DNA of 8,443 nucleotides. It comes from Actinomycetota bacterium. Its GTDB lineage: Bacteria; Acidobacteriota; Blastocatellia; Chloracidobacteriales; Chloracidobacteriaceae. The stretch lies in assembly GCA_013298335.1 (NCBI GenBank), contig JAAFHI010000096.1:1-8443 (forward strand). Reading direction: 5' to 3'. A model generated the notes under the pieces. It had not been told where the DNA came from and made no database searches. It worked only from the letters and a program-made list of their open reading frames with translations. Positions 1 to 5,651 of this stretch are shown in pieces (within the stretch, counting starts at the first letter, position 1; each line of letters opens with the position of its first letter). The position numbers and the translations under genes are program-made.

Positions 1-518
1 TGGCGGACCGTGCCGGTCGAGCGGACGGCAATCTGGCGGACATTGCAGAGTTTCGTAATAAGCGCGTCGGCCATGCCGAGGCAGAACGAGGTCGCGTCGG
101 TTACAAACCGCGAGTCGCCGGAGGGCGGCGCGCCGATGAACTTGAACGGCAGCACGGCGAGCGTCCGGGTGTCGGGGGATTCGACGGCGATCTTCGGCGC
201 TTCATCGGTTTCGACCATCACCGGCGCGATGAAACAGTAACCGCGCCCGGCCACGGTGCGGATGAACTGCGCCGTGCCCTGGGCTTCGCCGAGCGCCTTG
301 CGCAGCACCGAGATATTTCGCGCCAGCCCACCTTCCTCGACGAAGACATCCTTCCAGACCAGTCGCAGCAACTCGTCCTTCGCCAGCGTCCGACCGGCGT
401 TGGCGACCAGCGCGATCAAGGTGTCGAACGCCTTGGGCGTCAGCGCAATCTCGGTCGCTCCGGCGCGCAGGCGTCGGGATTCCGGATCGAGGATAAAGCC
501 GCCGAAGCGATAGCGCAT
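1..518 (-). CDS. Winged-helix transcriptional regulator (OmpR/PhoB-type DNA-binding domain), 3' part outside the window
   Basis: Reading leftward from the ATG at 518-516, 172 codons stay open to the window edge, so the C-terminal part is missing. Residues 1-100 form a Trans_reg_C winged helix: the 'LTPKAFDTL' helix near 26-34, the 'LAKDELLRLVWKD' segment near 45-57, the recognition helix 'NISVLRKALG' near 68-77 and the wing 'IRTVAGRGYCF' near 86-96. After a linker comes 'LAVLPF' (about 120-125) and 'GMADALITKL' (148-157), which in similar proteins, mostly acidobacterial, leads into TPR or beta-propeller repeats. There is no receiver domain at the N-terminus, so this is not a classical response regulator. 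The start is supported by GAGG (526-529 on the complement) 7 nt upstream. It probably acts as a one-component DNA-binding regulator. Its target is unknown, although the palindrome at 586-612 upstream is an obvious candidate operator. Confidence 0.88.
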   Translation of the reverse strand, partial: MRYRFGGFILDPESRRLRAGATEIALTPKAFDTLIALVANAGRTLAKDELLRLVWKDVFVEEGGLARNISVLRKALGEAQGTAQFIRTVAGRGYCFIAPVMVETDEAPKIAVESPDTRTLAVLPFKFIGAPPSGDSRFVTDATSFCLGMADALITKLCNVRQIAVRSTGTVR

Positions 519-585
519 CGGAAGACCTCACGATTCTGGATTTTTCCAAGGTACGTTGACGGGCGGAAATTTCAACGTTTTGTAA

Positions 586-612
586 ACCGCCTGTAATGAC
601 ATTACAAGCGGT
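586..612. promoter_or_regulatory. 27-bp near-perfect palindrome, candidate operator
   Basis: The core TGTAATG-A-CATTACA (592-606) is a perfect 7-1-7 inverted repeat. It is extended, after one mismatched pair, by ACCGC (586-590) and GCGGT (608-612). It lies between the divergently transcribed winged-helix regulator and the small exported protein gene. TGTAAT at 592-597 matches the -10 consensus at 5 of 6 positions, and by symmetry the same is true on the other strand (606-601), but no good -35 box sits at 16-18 nt on either side. A dimeric regulator binding here could control both genes. The 7-1-7 form resembles boxes of the Fur family, but I cannot assign a regulator. Confidence 0.6.
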
Positions 613-693
613 ACCGGTGCAGATTCGCGTCGTCAGAAAGCGACGTACATCGCCGAAGACACCATATTTCCTTCAGCAGAAAGGGTTTGCACC

Positions 694-948
694 ATGTTTT
701 CAATCAATCAGGCACTTCTCAATCTCATTCTCTCGGGTTTCATCAGCGTCACGGGCTACGCCGGTCCGGGCGGCACCGGCGGGACGGCGATTGCCGTCAG
801 CGGCCCGACGACAACGACCACCACGACCGCGTCCCAGACCTATTCCTACAACAGTCCGAACGGTACGTCGTCAACGACCGTCTCGGCCACCTCCGGTCCG
901 GGGTATTCGTCGTCGTCGAGTTCGTCCTCTTCGTCCTACCATCCGTAA
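694..948 (+). CDS. Small Ser/Thr-rich, probably exported protein (84 aa)
   Basis: I do not recognise a family. The N-terminal 22 residues (MFSINQALLNLILSGFISVT) are hydrophobic and could be a signal peptide or membrane anchor, though the usual Lys/Arg start is missing. After a Gly-rich stretch (GPGGTGGT, 24-31) the chain is almost entirely low complexity: seven Thr in a row near 39-45, scattered Ser/Thr/Tyr, then a run of ten Ser near 72-81 and the C-terminus YHP. AAGGG at 681-685 stands 8 nt before the ATG and supports this start. Two longer readings in other frames cross the same DNA but give Arg-rich proteins and are less likely. A GGATGAA tandem array begins immediately after the stop codon. 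It could be a surface or cell-wall-associated peptide, or a non-coding reading of TCG/ACG-rich DNA. Confidence 0.5.
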   Translation: MFSINQALLNLILSGFISVTGYAGPGGTGGTAIAVSGPTTTTTTTASQTYSYNSPNGTSSTTVSATSGPGYSSSSSSSSSSYHP

Positions 949-1031
949 GAAGGATGAAGGATGAAGGATGAAGGATGAAGGATGAAGGATGAAGGATGAA
1001 GGATGAAGGATGAAGGATGAAGGATGAAGGA
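949..1031 (+). repeat. Tandem heptamer array (GGATGAA)11, left arm of element A
   Basis: Eleven uninterrupted perfect copies of GGATGAA at 952-1028, with partial units GAA (949-951) and GGA (1029-1031) at the ends. There are no spacers between units. Because 7 is not a multiple of 3, every forward frame meets TGA within 21 nt, while the complementary strand is open in all frames and reads as repeated FILHPSS. The perfect identity suggests recent expansion, for example by strand slippage. Confidence 0.97.
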
Positions 1032-1088
1032 AATGGTCCGTTTGAGACTTTCCCCGTCAACTTATTTCTTCAAAATTCAGCCGTTTTT

Positions 1089-1135
1089 TTCATCCCTCAT
1101 CCTTTTCTTCATCCTTCCGCCTTCATCCTTCATCC
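1089..1135 (-). repeat. Degenerate TTCATCC array, inverted right arm of element A
   Basis: Units in order: TTCATCC (1089-1095), CTCATCC (1096-1102), an interrupting TTTTC, TTCATCC (1108-1114), TTCCGCC (1115-1121), TTCATCC (1122-1128) and TTCATCC (1129-1135). It is the reverse complement of the GGATGAA array upstream. Bases 1120-1137 are complementary over 18 nt to the left arm in any register. A run of seven T (1084-1090) leads into it. Confidence 0.9.
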
Positions 1136-1140
1136 TTTCC

Positions 1141-3243
1141 TTACACTTCTTCCGTCACGCGCAAACGGCCCGACGCCTGCGCCTCGGCGACGATCTTCTG
1201 GGTCACGTTGCCCGGAACTTCGTCGTAGTGCGAGAACTCCATCGTGTAGCTGCCGCGCGCCGACGTCATCGAGTTGAGTTTCGGCGCGTAGGTGAGCATT
1301 TCGGCAAGCGGCACGCGGGCCTTGATGATCTGTGACGCACCCTTGGCTTCGATGCCTTCGATGCGTCCGCGCCGGGTGTTGAGATCGCCCATCGCGTCGC
1401 CCGAGCATTCATTCGGCACGACCACTTCGACGTGCATCACCGGTTCGAGCAGGATCAGCTTCACCTTTTCCATTGCCGCGCGGAACGCCTTGCGTCCGGC
1501 GAGCTTGAACGACAGTTCGTCGCTGTCCACCGTGTGATACGAGCCGTCGGTCAGTTCGACCTGGAAATCCACCATCGGATATCCGGCCAGCGCGCCGGTC
1601 TGCGCGGCTTCGATGATGCCCTTTTCGATGGCAGGCCGGAAATTCTGCGGCACCGCGCCGCCGAAGATGCGGTCAATGAACTTGAAGCCGCCGCCGTGCG
1701 GCAACGCATCGAAAACGCACTTGCAGTCGCCGAACTGACCGCGACCACCGGTCTGTTTCTTGTGGCGTCCCTGCACTTCGACGCGTCCCTTGAAGGTTTC
1801 GAGGTAGGCGACCTTCGGCTGGTGCAGCACCACGTCCACGCCGAATTTCTTCTTGAGTTTCTCGACCGTGATTTCGACGTGCTGCTGGCCGCTTCCCGAC
1901 AGCACGAATTCCTTGGTCTGCCCGTCGCGCGTGTAGCGCAGCATCTGATCCTGTTCGAGCAGCTTCGCCATCGCGGCGGAGAGTTTGTCTTCATCCGCGC
2001 GGGATTTCGGATCGATGGCAAAAGAAATCGCGGGTTCGGGGAAGGCCACCGGCGAGAACTTCACCGGCGACGCCTTGTCGCAGAGCGTGTCGCCCGTCTG
2101 CGTATCCTTGAGCTTGGTCACGGCGACGATGTCGCCCGCGTGGGCTTCGGCGACCTTGTCGAGCTGCTTGCCCTGAAGTACCTGAATGGCGGCGAGTTTT
2201 TCGAGCGTGCCGCGATTGGCGTTGAGCACGAGCGCGTCGGACTTCAGTACGCCGGAAACGACCTTGAACAGCGTGATGCGGTTGAACTGGTCGTTGAGCG
2301 TTTTGAAAACGTAGGCCGAAAACGGCTCGTCTTCCTTGAAATGACGCGGCGAAACGACGTCGGGATCAGACGGCGACGTGCCGACCCAGCCGTGAACGTG
2401 CGCCGGATCGGGCGCGTAGGCGACCACCGCGTCGAGTAGTTGCGCGATGCCGATGTTCTGCATCGCCGAGCCGAGAAAGACCGGCACGACCGCGTGGGTG
2501 GTCATCGCGTAGTGGATGCCGTCGAGCAATTCGGCGTCGGTCAGCGTTCCCTGTTCGAAAAACTTTTCGAGCGAACGGTCGTCGCTCTCGGCGACCCGTT
2601 CGACGAGGGTTTCGCGCGCGCTGGCGGCGGCGGCCCGCATGTCTTCGGGAATATCGGTTTCGGTGAACTTTCCGCTTCCGTCCGATGAATAGATGAAGGC
2701 GCGTTGCGTGACGAGATCGACGATCCCGCGGAAATTCTTTTCGGAACCGATGGGAAGCTGAAACGGAACGACGTGCGGATCGAGCCGCTCGTTGAGAATC
2801 GCGAGGCATTCCTCGAAATCCGTCTGTTCCTTGTCCATCTTGTTGATGAACACCATGCAGGGCAGGTTGAATTCCTGGGCGTAGTTCCAGACCTTTTCCG
2901 TGCCGACTTCAACGCCGCTGTGGGCGTCCACCACGATCAGGGCGGTGTCGGCGGCGCGCAGGGCGGCGCGCGAATCGAGGATGAAGGCGTTTGAACCGGG
3001 CGTGTCGAGGAGATTGATCTTGCAGTCTCGCCATTCGCCGTAGGCGAGGCCGGTCTGGATGGAGAGTTTGTGGGAAACGGCGATTTCGTCGAAGTCGGTG
3101 ACCGTCGAGCCGTCATCGACACGTCCGAGGCGGGGCGTCGCGCCGGCGGCAAACAGAATGGCCGCGGCGAGCGAGGTTTTTCCCGCGTGGCTGTGTCCGA
3201 CGAGACCGACATTGCGTAGGTGCGCTGTGCTAAAGACTCTCAT
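1141..3243 (-). CDS. Elongation factor G-like GTPase (FusA paralog) with altered G3 motif
   Basis: The 700-aa protein has the full EF-G domain order. G1 is GHSHAGKT (16-23), switch I contains STVTDFDE (46-53), G3 is DTPGS (80-84) and G4 is NKMD (134-137). Domains II and III follow. Domain IV carries TGGRGQFG, and domain V contains 'MHVEVVVPNECSGDAMGDLNTRRGRIEG'. Classical EF-G and EF-Tu have DTPGH, whose His activates the attacking water; here it is Ser, as in divergent 'EF-G-like/EF-G2' lineages where this position is also not His. It probably binds the ribosome, but translocation in normal growth may depend on another fusA. I chose the ATG at 3243: AAGGAG at 3260-3255 lies only 2 nt from the upstream ATG (3252) but 11 nt from this one, and relatives typically begin Met-Arg/Lys-Val. 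The start at 3252 would add three residues. The stop adjoins inverted-repeat element A. Confidence 0.93.
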   Translation of the reverse strand: MRVFSTAHLRNVGLVGHSHAGKTSLAAAILFAAGATPRLGRVDDGSTVTDFDEIAVSHKLSIQTGLAYGEWRDCKINLLDTPGSNAFILDSRAALRAADTALIVVDAHSGVEVGTEKVWNYAQEFNLPCMVFINKMDKEQTDFEECLAILNERLDPHVVPFQLPIGSEKNFRGIVDLVTQRAFIYSSDGSGKFTETDIPEDMRAAAASARETLVERVAESDDRSLEKFFEQGTLTDAELLDGIHYAMTTHAVVPVFLGSAMQNIGIAQLLDAVVAYAPDPAHVHGWVGTSPSDPDVVSPRHFKEDEPFSAYVFKTLNDQFNRITLFKVVSGVLKSDALVLNANRGTLEKLAAIQVLQGKQLDKVAEAHAGDIVAVTKLKDTQTGDTLCDKASPVKFSPVAFPEPAISFAIDPKSRADEDKLSAAMAKLLEQDQMLRYTRDGQTKEFVLSGSGQQHVEITVEKLKKKFGVDVVLHQPKVAYLETFKGRVEVQGRHKKQTGGRGQFGDCKCVFDALPHGGGFKFIDRIFGGAVPQNFRPAIEKGIIEAAQTGALAGYPMVDFQVELTDGSYHTVDSDELSFKLAGRKAFRAAMEKVKLILLEPVMHVEVVVPNECSGDAMGDLNTRRGRIEGIEAKGASQIIKARVPLAEMLTYAPKLNSMTSARGSYTMEFSHYDEVPGNVTQKIVAEAQASGRLRVTEEV

Positions 3244-3252
3244 ATAGCTCAT

Positions 3253-3534
3253 GTCTCCTTACCAATCTGAACCGCAATTGAACGGGCGGCGCGTCGGGTG
3301 AACGAGGCGGAATGACGCGTCGGTGAGGTGAGCGATGTTCTTCCCAAAGCGCGTCACGAAGGCAGGGGTGACGCGGGTCGAGTCGGTGCTGAAAAAGACC
3401 AGTGTGTGTTTACCAACATAACCCGATTCGCGTGGAGCGGCAAAAGAAAACAATCGTGTCGGTTTCTTTTCCGGGTGAAAAACGGCGAGTCGGGCTGCCC
3501 GGATGGCGGTCTTTACGGGTAAAGTGCGGATTCG
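3253..3534. other. Divergent intergenic region between the EF-G-like gene and lpxK
   Basis: About 280 nt without a convincing gene; a 119-aa reading on the minus strand runs through the TTTTGGG repeat and has no family resemblance. The region must hold promoters for both flanking genes, but I see no clear -35/-10 pair. A small perfect inverted repeat, CTTTAC-GG-GTAAAG (3511-3524), lies just before the G-rich array and could be an operator or a weak hairpin. No tRNA or other RNA gene is recognisable. Confidence 0.5.
3255..3260 (-). promoter_or_regulatory. Ribosome binding site of the EF-G-like gene
   Basis: Reads AAGGAG on the minus strand. It is 2 nt from the ATG at 3252 (too close) and 11 nt from the ATG at 3243 (long but usable), so it favours the inner start. 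Confidence 0.6.
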
Positions 3535-3586
3535 TTTTGGGTTTTGGGTTTTGGGTTTTAGGTTCTGGGTTCTGGGGTTGGGGTTT
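3535..3586 (+). repeat. G-rich heptamer array (TTTTGGG)n before lpxK
   Basis: Three perfect TTTTGGG units (3535-3555) are followed by drifting ones: TTTTAGG, TTCTGGG, TTCTGGGG and TTGGGG. The plus strand has at least six runs of three or four G separated by 2-11 nt, so a G-quadruplex is possible on the coding strand or in the lpxK leader RNA. Unlike the other arrays here it lies before a start codon between divergent genes, and no inverted CCCAAAA arm is found nearby. It ends 10 nt before the lpxK ATG. Confidence 0.93.
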
Positions 3587-3596
3587 GAAGAACGGG

Positions 3597-4739
3597 ATGA
3601 CTGAAGAAGTGATGACAAGTCCGGAGATTGAAAACGGCGCGACGACGGCGGGGCTGCCCGCGTGGAAGCGCGCGCTGTTTTTCGTGCCGGGAAAACTCTA
3701 CGAAATGGGCGTCCGGCTGCGGATTGCGCTCTATGAAACCGAATATCTGGCGTCGAAGACCCTGACGAAACCGGTCATCAGCGTCGGCAACATCACGCTC
3801 GGCGGAACGGGCAAGACGCCGCTCGTCGAATTCATCGCGCGCTATCTGACCGACGAAGGCCACGAGGTCGCGATTCTCACCCGCGGGTACAAACGCGCCG
3901 ATGCGTCGCGTCCGCGCGTGGTCGTGAGCGACGGCACGGGCGTTCAGGCCTCACTCGCGGAGGCGGGCGACGAACCGCTCATGCTCGCGCGTCGCCTGCC
4001 CGGCGTGAAGGTCGTGGTCGGCCCGAACCGCCATGAAAACGGCAAGGCGATGGAAGACGCGAACGAGTGCGACGTGTTTCTGCTCGACGACGGCTTCCAG
4101 CACATTCAATTGAAACGGGATCTGAACATTCTCGTGCTCGACGCGACCGATCCGTTCGGCGACGGCGAGATGGCTCCGTTCGGACGCCTGCGCGAACCGC
4201 TCTACGCCTTGCGCCGCGCCGATGCCATCGTGGTCACGCGCGCCGACCGGACGTTCGATCAGGACGCGCTGCAATCCGTGCTCGACGTCTGCGAAGTGAC
4301 CGCGCCGGTGATGTTCGCGTACCACGAAATCACCGGCCTGCACGACCTCGCGACCGGCAAACCGCAGGCGCAGCGGCTCATCTCCGGAAAGAAGGTCGGC
4401 GTGTTCTCCGCGCTCGGCAAACCGGTGATTTTCGAGGACGACGTGGCCAACGCAGGTGCGAACGTGGTCCACCGGAAACGCTTCGGCGACCATCACCGCT
4501 ACACCCAGGCCGACGCCGACGCGCTCGTCGCGGACGCCCGCGCGGCGGGCGCGGAATTGCTCGTCACGACCGAAAAGGACGCCGTCAAACTCGAAAGTCT
4601 CGATTTCAGGGGATTTCCGGTCTCCGTTGTTGAAATCAAGGTTCAATTCGAGGATGAAGTCGGCTTGAAAAGTTTGCTCCTGCGAACGATAGTTCGGAAG
4701 CAAGGCAAGTACTACAAGAAGCCGAAGGATGAAGCTTGA
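3597..4739 (+). CDS. lpxK: Tetraacyldisaccharide 4'-kinase, lipid A synthesis
   Basis: LpxK phosphorylates the 4' position of the tetraacyl-disaccharide-1-phosphate lipid A precursor with ATP, at the inner face of the inner membrane. Seen: an N-terminal helix rich in aromatic and basic residues (about 22-50) suited to membrane contact, the Walker A region VGNITLGGTGKTP (63-75), TRGYKR (95-100), GPNRHENG (142-149), the family signature LLDDGFQH (162-169), then DHHRYTQAD and TTEKDAVKL in the C-terminal part. From this ATG it is 380 aa, longer than the roughly 330 aa of E. coli LpxK, mainly at the N-terminus. The ATG at 3612 (375 aa) is nearly as good; neither has a strong Shine-Dalgarno. Starts further upstream would translate the TTTTGGG array and are unlikely. 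The last codons (KDEA) contain one GGATGAA unit at 4727-4733, the heptamer seen in elements A and D. The co-directional DUF1003 gene follows after element B. Confidence 0.96.
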   Translation: MTEEVMTSPEIENGATTAGLPAWKRALFFVPGKLYEMGVRLRIALYETEYLASKTLTKPVISVGNITLGGTGKTPLVEFIARYLTDEGHEVAILTRGYKRADASRPRVVVSDGTGVQASLAEAGDEPLMLARRLPGVKVVVGPNRHENGKAMEDANECDVFLLDDGFQHIQLKRDLNILVLDATDPFGDGEMAPFGRLREPLYALRRADAIVVTRADRTFDQDALQSVLDVCEVTAPVMFAYHEITGLHDLATGKPQAQRLISGKKVGVFSALGKPVIFEDDVANAGANVVHRKRFGDHHRYTQADADALVADARAAGAELLVTTEKDAVKLESLDFRGFPVSVVEIKVQFEDEVGLKSLLLRTIVRKQGKYYKKPKDEA

Positions 4740-4741
4740 AA

Positions 4742-4795
4742 GTCTGGGGAGTCTGGGGAGTCTTGAGCGTCTGGGGAGCCTTTGAAGACTCAGGC
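4742..4795 (+). repeat. Tandem 9-mer array GTCTGGGGA, left arm of element B
   Basis: Perfect GTCTGGGGA units at 4742, 4751 and 4769, a variant GTCTTGAGC at 4760, and two decayed units, GCCTTTGAA (4778) and GACTCAGGC (4787), towards the spacer. The unit length is a multiple of three, so unlike the heptamers it does not place stops in every frame. Confidence 0.9.
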
Positions 4796-4865
4796 GGATT
4801 GAGAATCCCGGTCAACCCGACTATCGGTGAGTCAAAGTCCGTCAGGAATCTTCAGGGAGTTTTAA

Positions 4866-4905
4866 GACGCCCAAGACTCCCCAGACGCCCAAGACTCCCG
4901 AGACT
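4866..4905 (-). repeat. Inverted 9-mer array, right arm of element B
   Basis: Units GACGCCCAA (4866), GACTCCCCA (4875), GACGCCCAA (4884), GACTCCCGA (4893) and a partial GACT. The two alternating types give an 18-bp higher-order period. The reverse complement reads GTCTTGGGC and GTCTGGGGA alternately, matching the variants in the left arm. Confidence 0.9.
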
Positions 4906-4931
4906 GACTTCATCGTTCATCGTTCGATGAG

Positions 4932-5531
4932 ATGAATCCCAAGATCGAAGAAGTCGCCACCAAACTGCTCGCCGAAGACCGCCACAAGCTGACCGAAGTG
5001 GAAAAGCGGTTCGTGCGGCGTTTGGCCGAGCGCCGCATCGTCAGCGCCAACGTCGTCCGGGAGTATGAAGAACACCTGACGTTCGGGCAGCGCATTGCCG
5101 ATCGCATCGCGGAGTTCGGCGGAAGCTGGACCTTCATCATCATCTTCCTCTCGAGTCTGGTCGCGTGGATGGCGGTCAATACCATCCTGCTGCGCGGCGG
5201 CTTCGACCCGTACCCGTACATCCTGCTCAACCTGATGCTCTCGTGCGTGGCGGCGTTACAGGCCCCGGTCATCATGATGTCGCAGAACCGGCAGGCCATG
5301 AAGGATCGCCTGCGCGCCGAACAGGATTACGAGGTCAATCTCAAGTCTGAATTCGAAATCATGCAGCTCCACGAAAAGGTCGAGGCGTTGCAGGCGGCCT
5401 ACATTCAGGAACTGCGCGAACTCGAACGCCGCCAGACCATCCAGCTCGAAGAAATCCTCGCCCTGCTCGAGGAACGCGAGGAAGACAAGACCCGTTCTTC
5501 CTCAAAAATTGAATCAACCAGCTTGAAATAA
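4932..5531 (+). CDS. DUF1003 family membrane protein
   Basis: A 199-aa protein with the DUF1003 core 'FGQRIADRIAEFGGSWTFII' (51-70), two transmembrane helices at about 66-86 and 94-117 separated by a short loop with FDPYPY (91-96), then the conserved 'APVIMMSQNRQAMKDRLRAEQDYEVNLKSE' stretch (111-140). The remaining C-terminus (about 138-184) is Glu/Leu/Arg-rich and predicted coiled coil. The family is a common inner-membrane protein without an established biochemical role. The Shine-Dalgarno is weak (GATGAG adjoining the ATG). An overlapping ATG at 4927 is closed by TGA after two codons, leaving 4932 as the start. It lies downstream of lpxK across element B, and its stop TAA forms part of the first heptamer of element C. 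Confidence 0.9.
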   Translation: MNPKIEEVATKLLAEDRHKLTEVEKRFVRRLAERRIVSANVVREYEEHLTFGQRIADRIAEFGGSWTFIIIFLSSLVAWMAVNTILLRGGFDPYPYILLNLMLSCVAALQAPVIMMSQNRQAMKDRLRAEQDYEVNLKSEFEIMQLHEKVEALQAAYIQELRELERRQTIQLEEILALLEEREEDKTRSSSKIESTSLK

Positions 5532-5561
5532 TTGAGAATTGAGAGTTGAGAATTGAAAATT
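5530..5561 (+). repeat. Tandem heptamer array AATTGAG, left arm of element C
   Basis: Units AATTGAG (5530), AATTGAG (5537), AGTTGAG (5544), AATTGAA (5551) and a partial AATT. The first overlaps the stop codon of the DUF1003 gene. Confidence 0.88.
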
Positions 5562-5603
5562 CCGGAACGTGCCGTCCGGAGCGAAGCGTTCCAGCGTTCG
5601 ACC

Positions 5604-5651
5604 CTCAACTCTCAACTCTCAATTCTCCATTCTCAACTCTCAATTCTCCCT
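5604..5651 (-). repeat. Inverted heptamer array CTCAATT, right arm of element C
   Basis: Units CTCAACT, CTCAACT, CTCAATT, CTCCATT, CTCAACT, CTCAATT (5604-5645) and a partial CTCCCT. It is pyrimidine-rich and directly abuts the ATG at 5652. Confidence 0.92.

Larger units (their letters stand above)
949..1140. other. Intergenic element A: GGATGAA array, spacer, inverted array
   Basis: The element fills the gap between two convergent genes: it starts at the base after the stop at 946-948 and ends 5 nt before the complementary-strand stop codon at 1141-1143. Order: 11 perfect GGATGAA units, a 60-nt spacer (1029-1088), then a degenerate TTCATCC arm. Read from either side, the purine-rich GGATGAA strand follows the stop codon. 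A transcript from either direction could fold into a long imperfect hairpin, so a role as a bidirectional terminator or insulator is possible but unproven. Spacer and right arm share collinear blocks with element D at 7025-7282. Confidence 0.75.
4740..4922. other. Intergenic element B: GTCTGGGGA array, spacer, inverted array
   Basis: It begins at the base after the lpxK stop codon and ends 9 nt before the DUF1003 start. A 9-bp array (4742-4795) is followed by a 70-nt spacer and an inverted 9-bp array (4866-4905). Bases 4751-4782 match the reverse complement of 4873-4904 at 29 of 32 positions, including the order of variant units, so a stem of about 32 bp can form. Outside the arms sit one GGATGAA (4727-4733, inside lpxK) on the left and two TTCATCG (4909-4922) on the right, which may be remnants of a GGATGAA-type element around it. 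A hairpin terminator or mRNA-processing role is possible. Confidence 0.75.
5530..5651. other. Intergenic element C: AATTGAG array, spacer, inverted array
   Basis: It fills the gap between the DUF1003 stop codon (5529-5531, overlapped by the first unit) and the ATG of the next gene at 5652, with no base left over. A left heptamer arm, a 42-nt spacer (5562-5603) and an inverted arm can form a stem in which 5537-5556 pairs with 5626-5645 at 19 of 20 positions. The spacer holds its own small inverted repeat, GGAACG (5564-5569) and CGTTCC (5587-5592). No Shine-Dalgarno remains before the downstream start, so folding of this RNA could affect its translation. Confidence 0.78.

Noticed and set aside
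949..1031. CRISPR array reading of the GGATGAA blocks (also 7025-7129)
   Set aside because: The unit is 7 bp, copies are directly adjacent with no variable spacers, and there are no cas genes nearby.
1081..1140. Classical intrinsic terminator after the EF-G-like gene
   Set aside because: There is a T7 run at 1084-1090 but no short GC-rich stem directly before it on either strand; only the long imperfect array stem is available.
1432..2439. 335-aa open frame on the plus strand inside the EF-G-like gene
   Set aside because: It is the antisense of a well-supported gene, His/Arg-rich in the way GC-rich shadows are, with no recognisable domain.
3402..3596. Longer N-terminus of LpxK (445 aa form)
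   Set aside because: It would translate the TTTTGGG array into a Gly/Trp/Phe-rich stretch absent from LpxK proteins; ATGs at 3597 and 3612 give a more normal length.
3259..3618. 119-aa open frame on the minus strand in the divergent gap
   Set aside because: It begins in the lpxK coding start and runs through the repeat (PKTQNPK pattern); no family resemblance and no ribosome binding site.
3951..4703. 250-aa open frame antisense to lpxK
   Set aside because: The lpxK motifs on the plus strand are unambiguous; the antisense frame shows only the composition of a shadow.
4796..4865. Homology of the element B spacer to those of A and D (TTGAG ... CCGGTCAAC at 4799-4816)
   Set aside because: The resemblance to TTTGAG ... 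CCGTCAA is suggestive, but too short and gapped to separate from chance without an alignment test.
5553..5651. N-terminal extension of the SRPBCC protein through element C (249-aa form)
   Set aside because: The added residues are a translation of the repeat (LNSQLSI pattern), and the domain starts just after the ATG at 5652.
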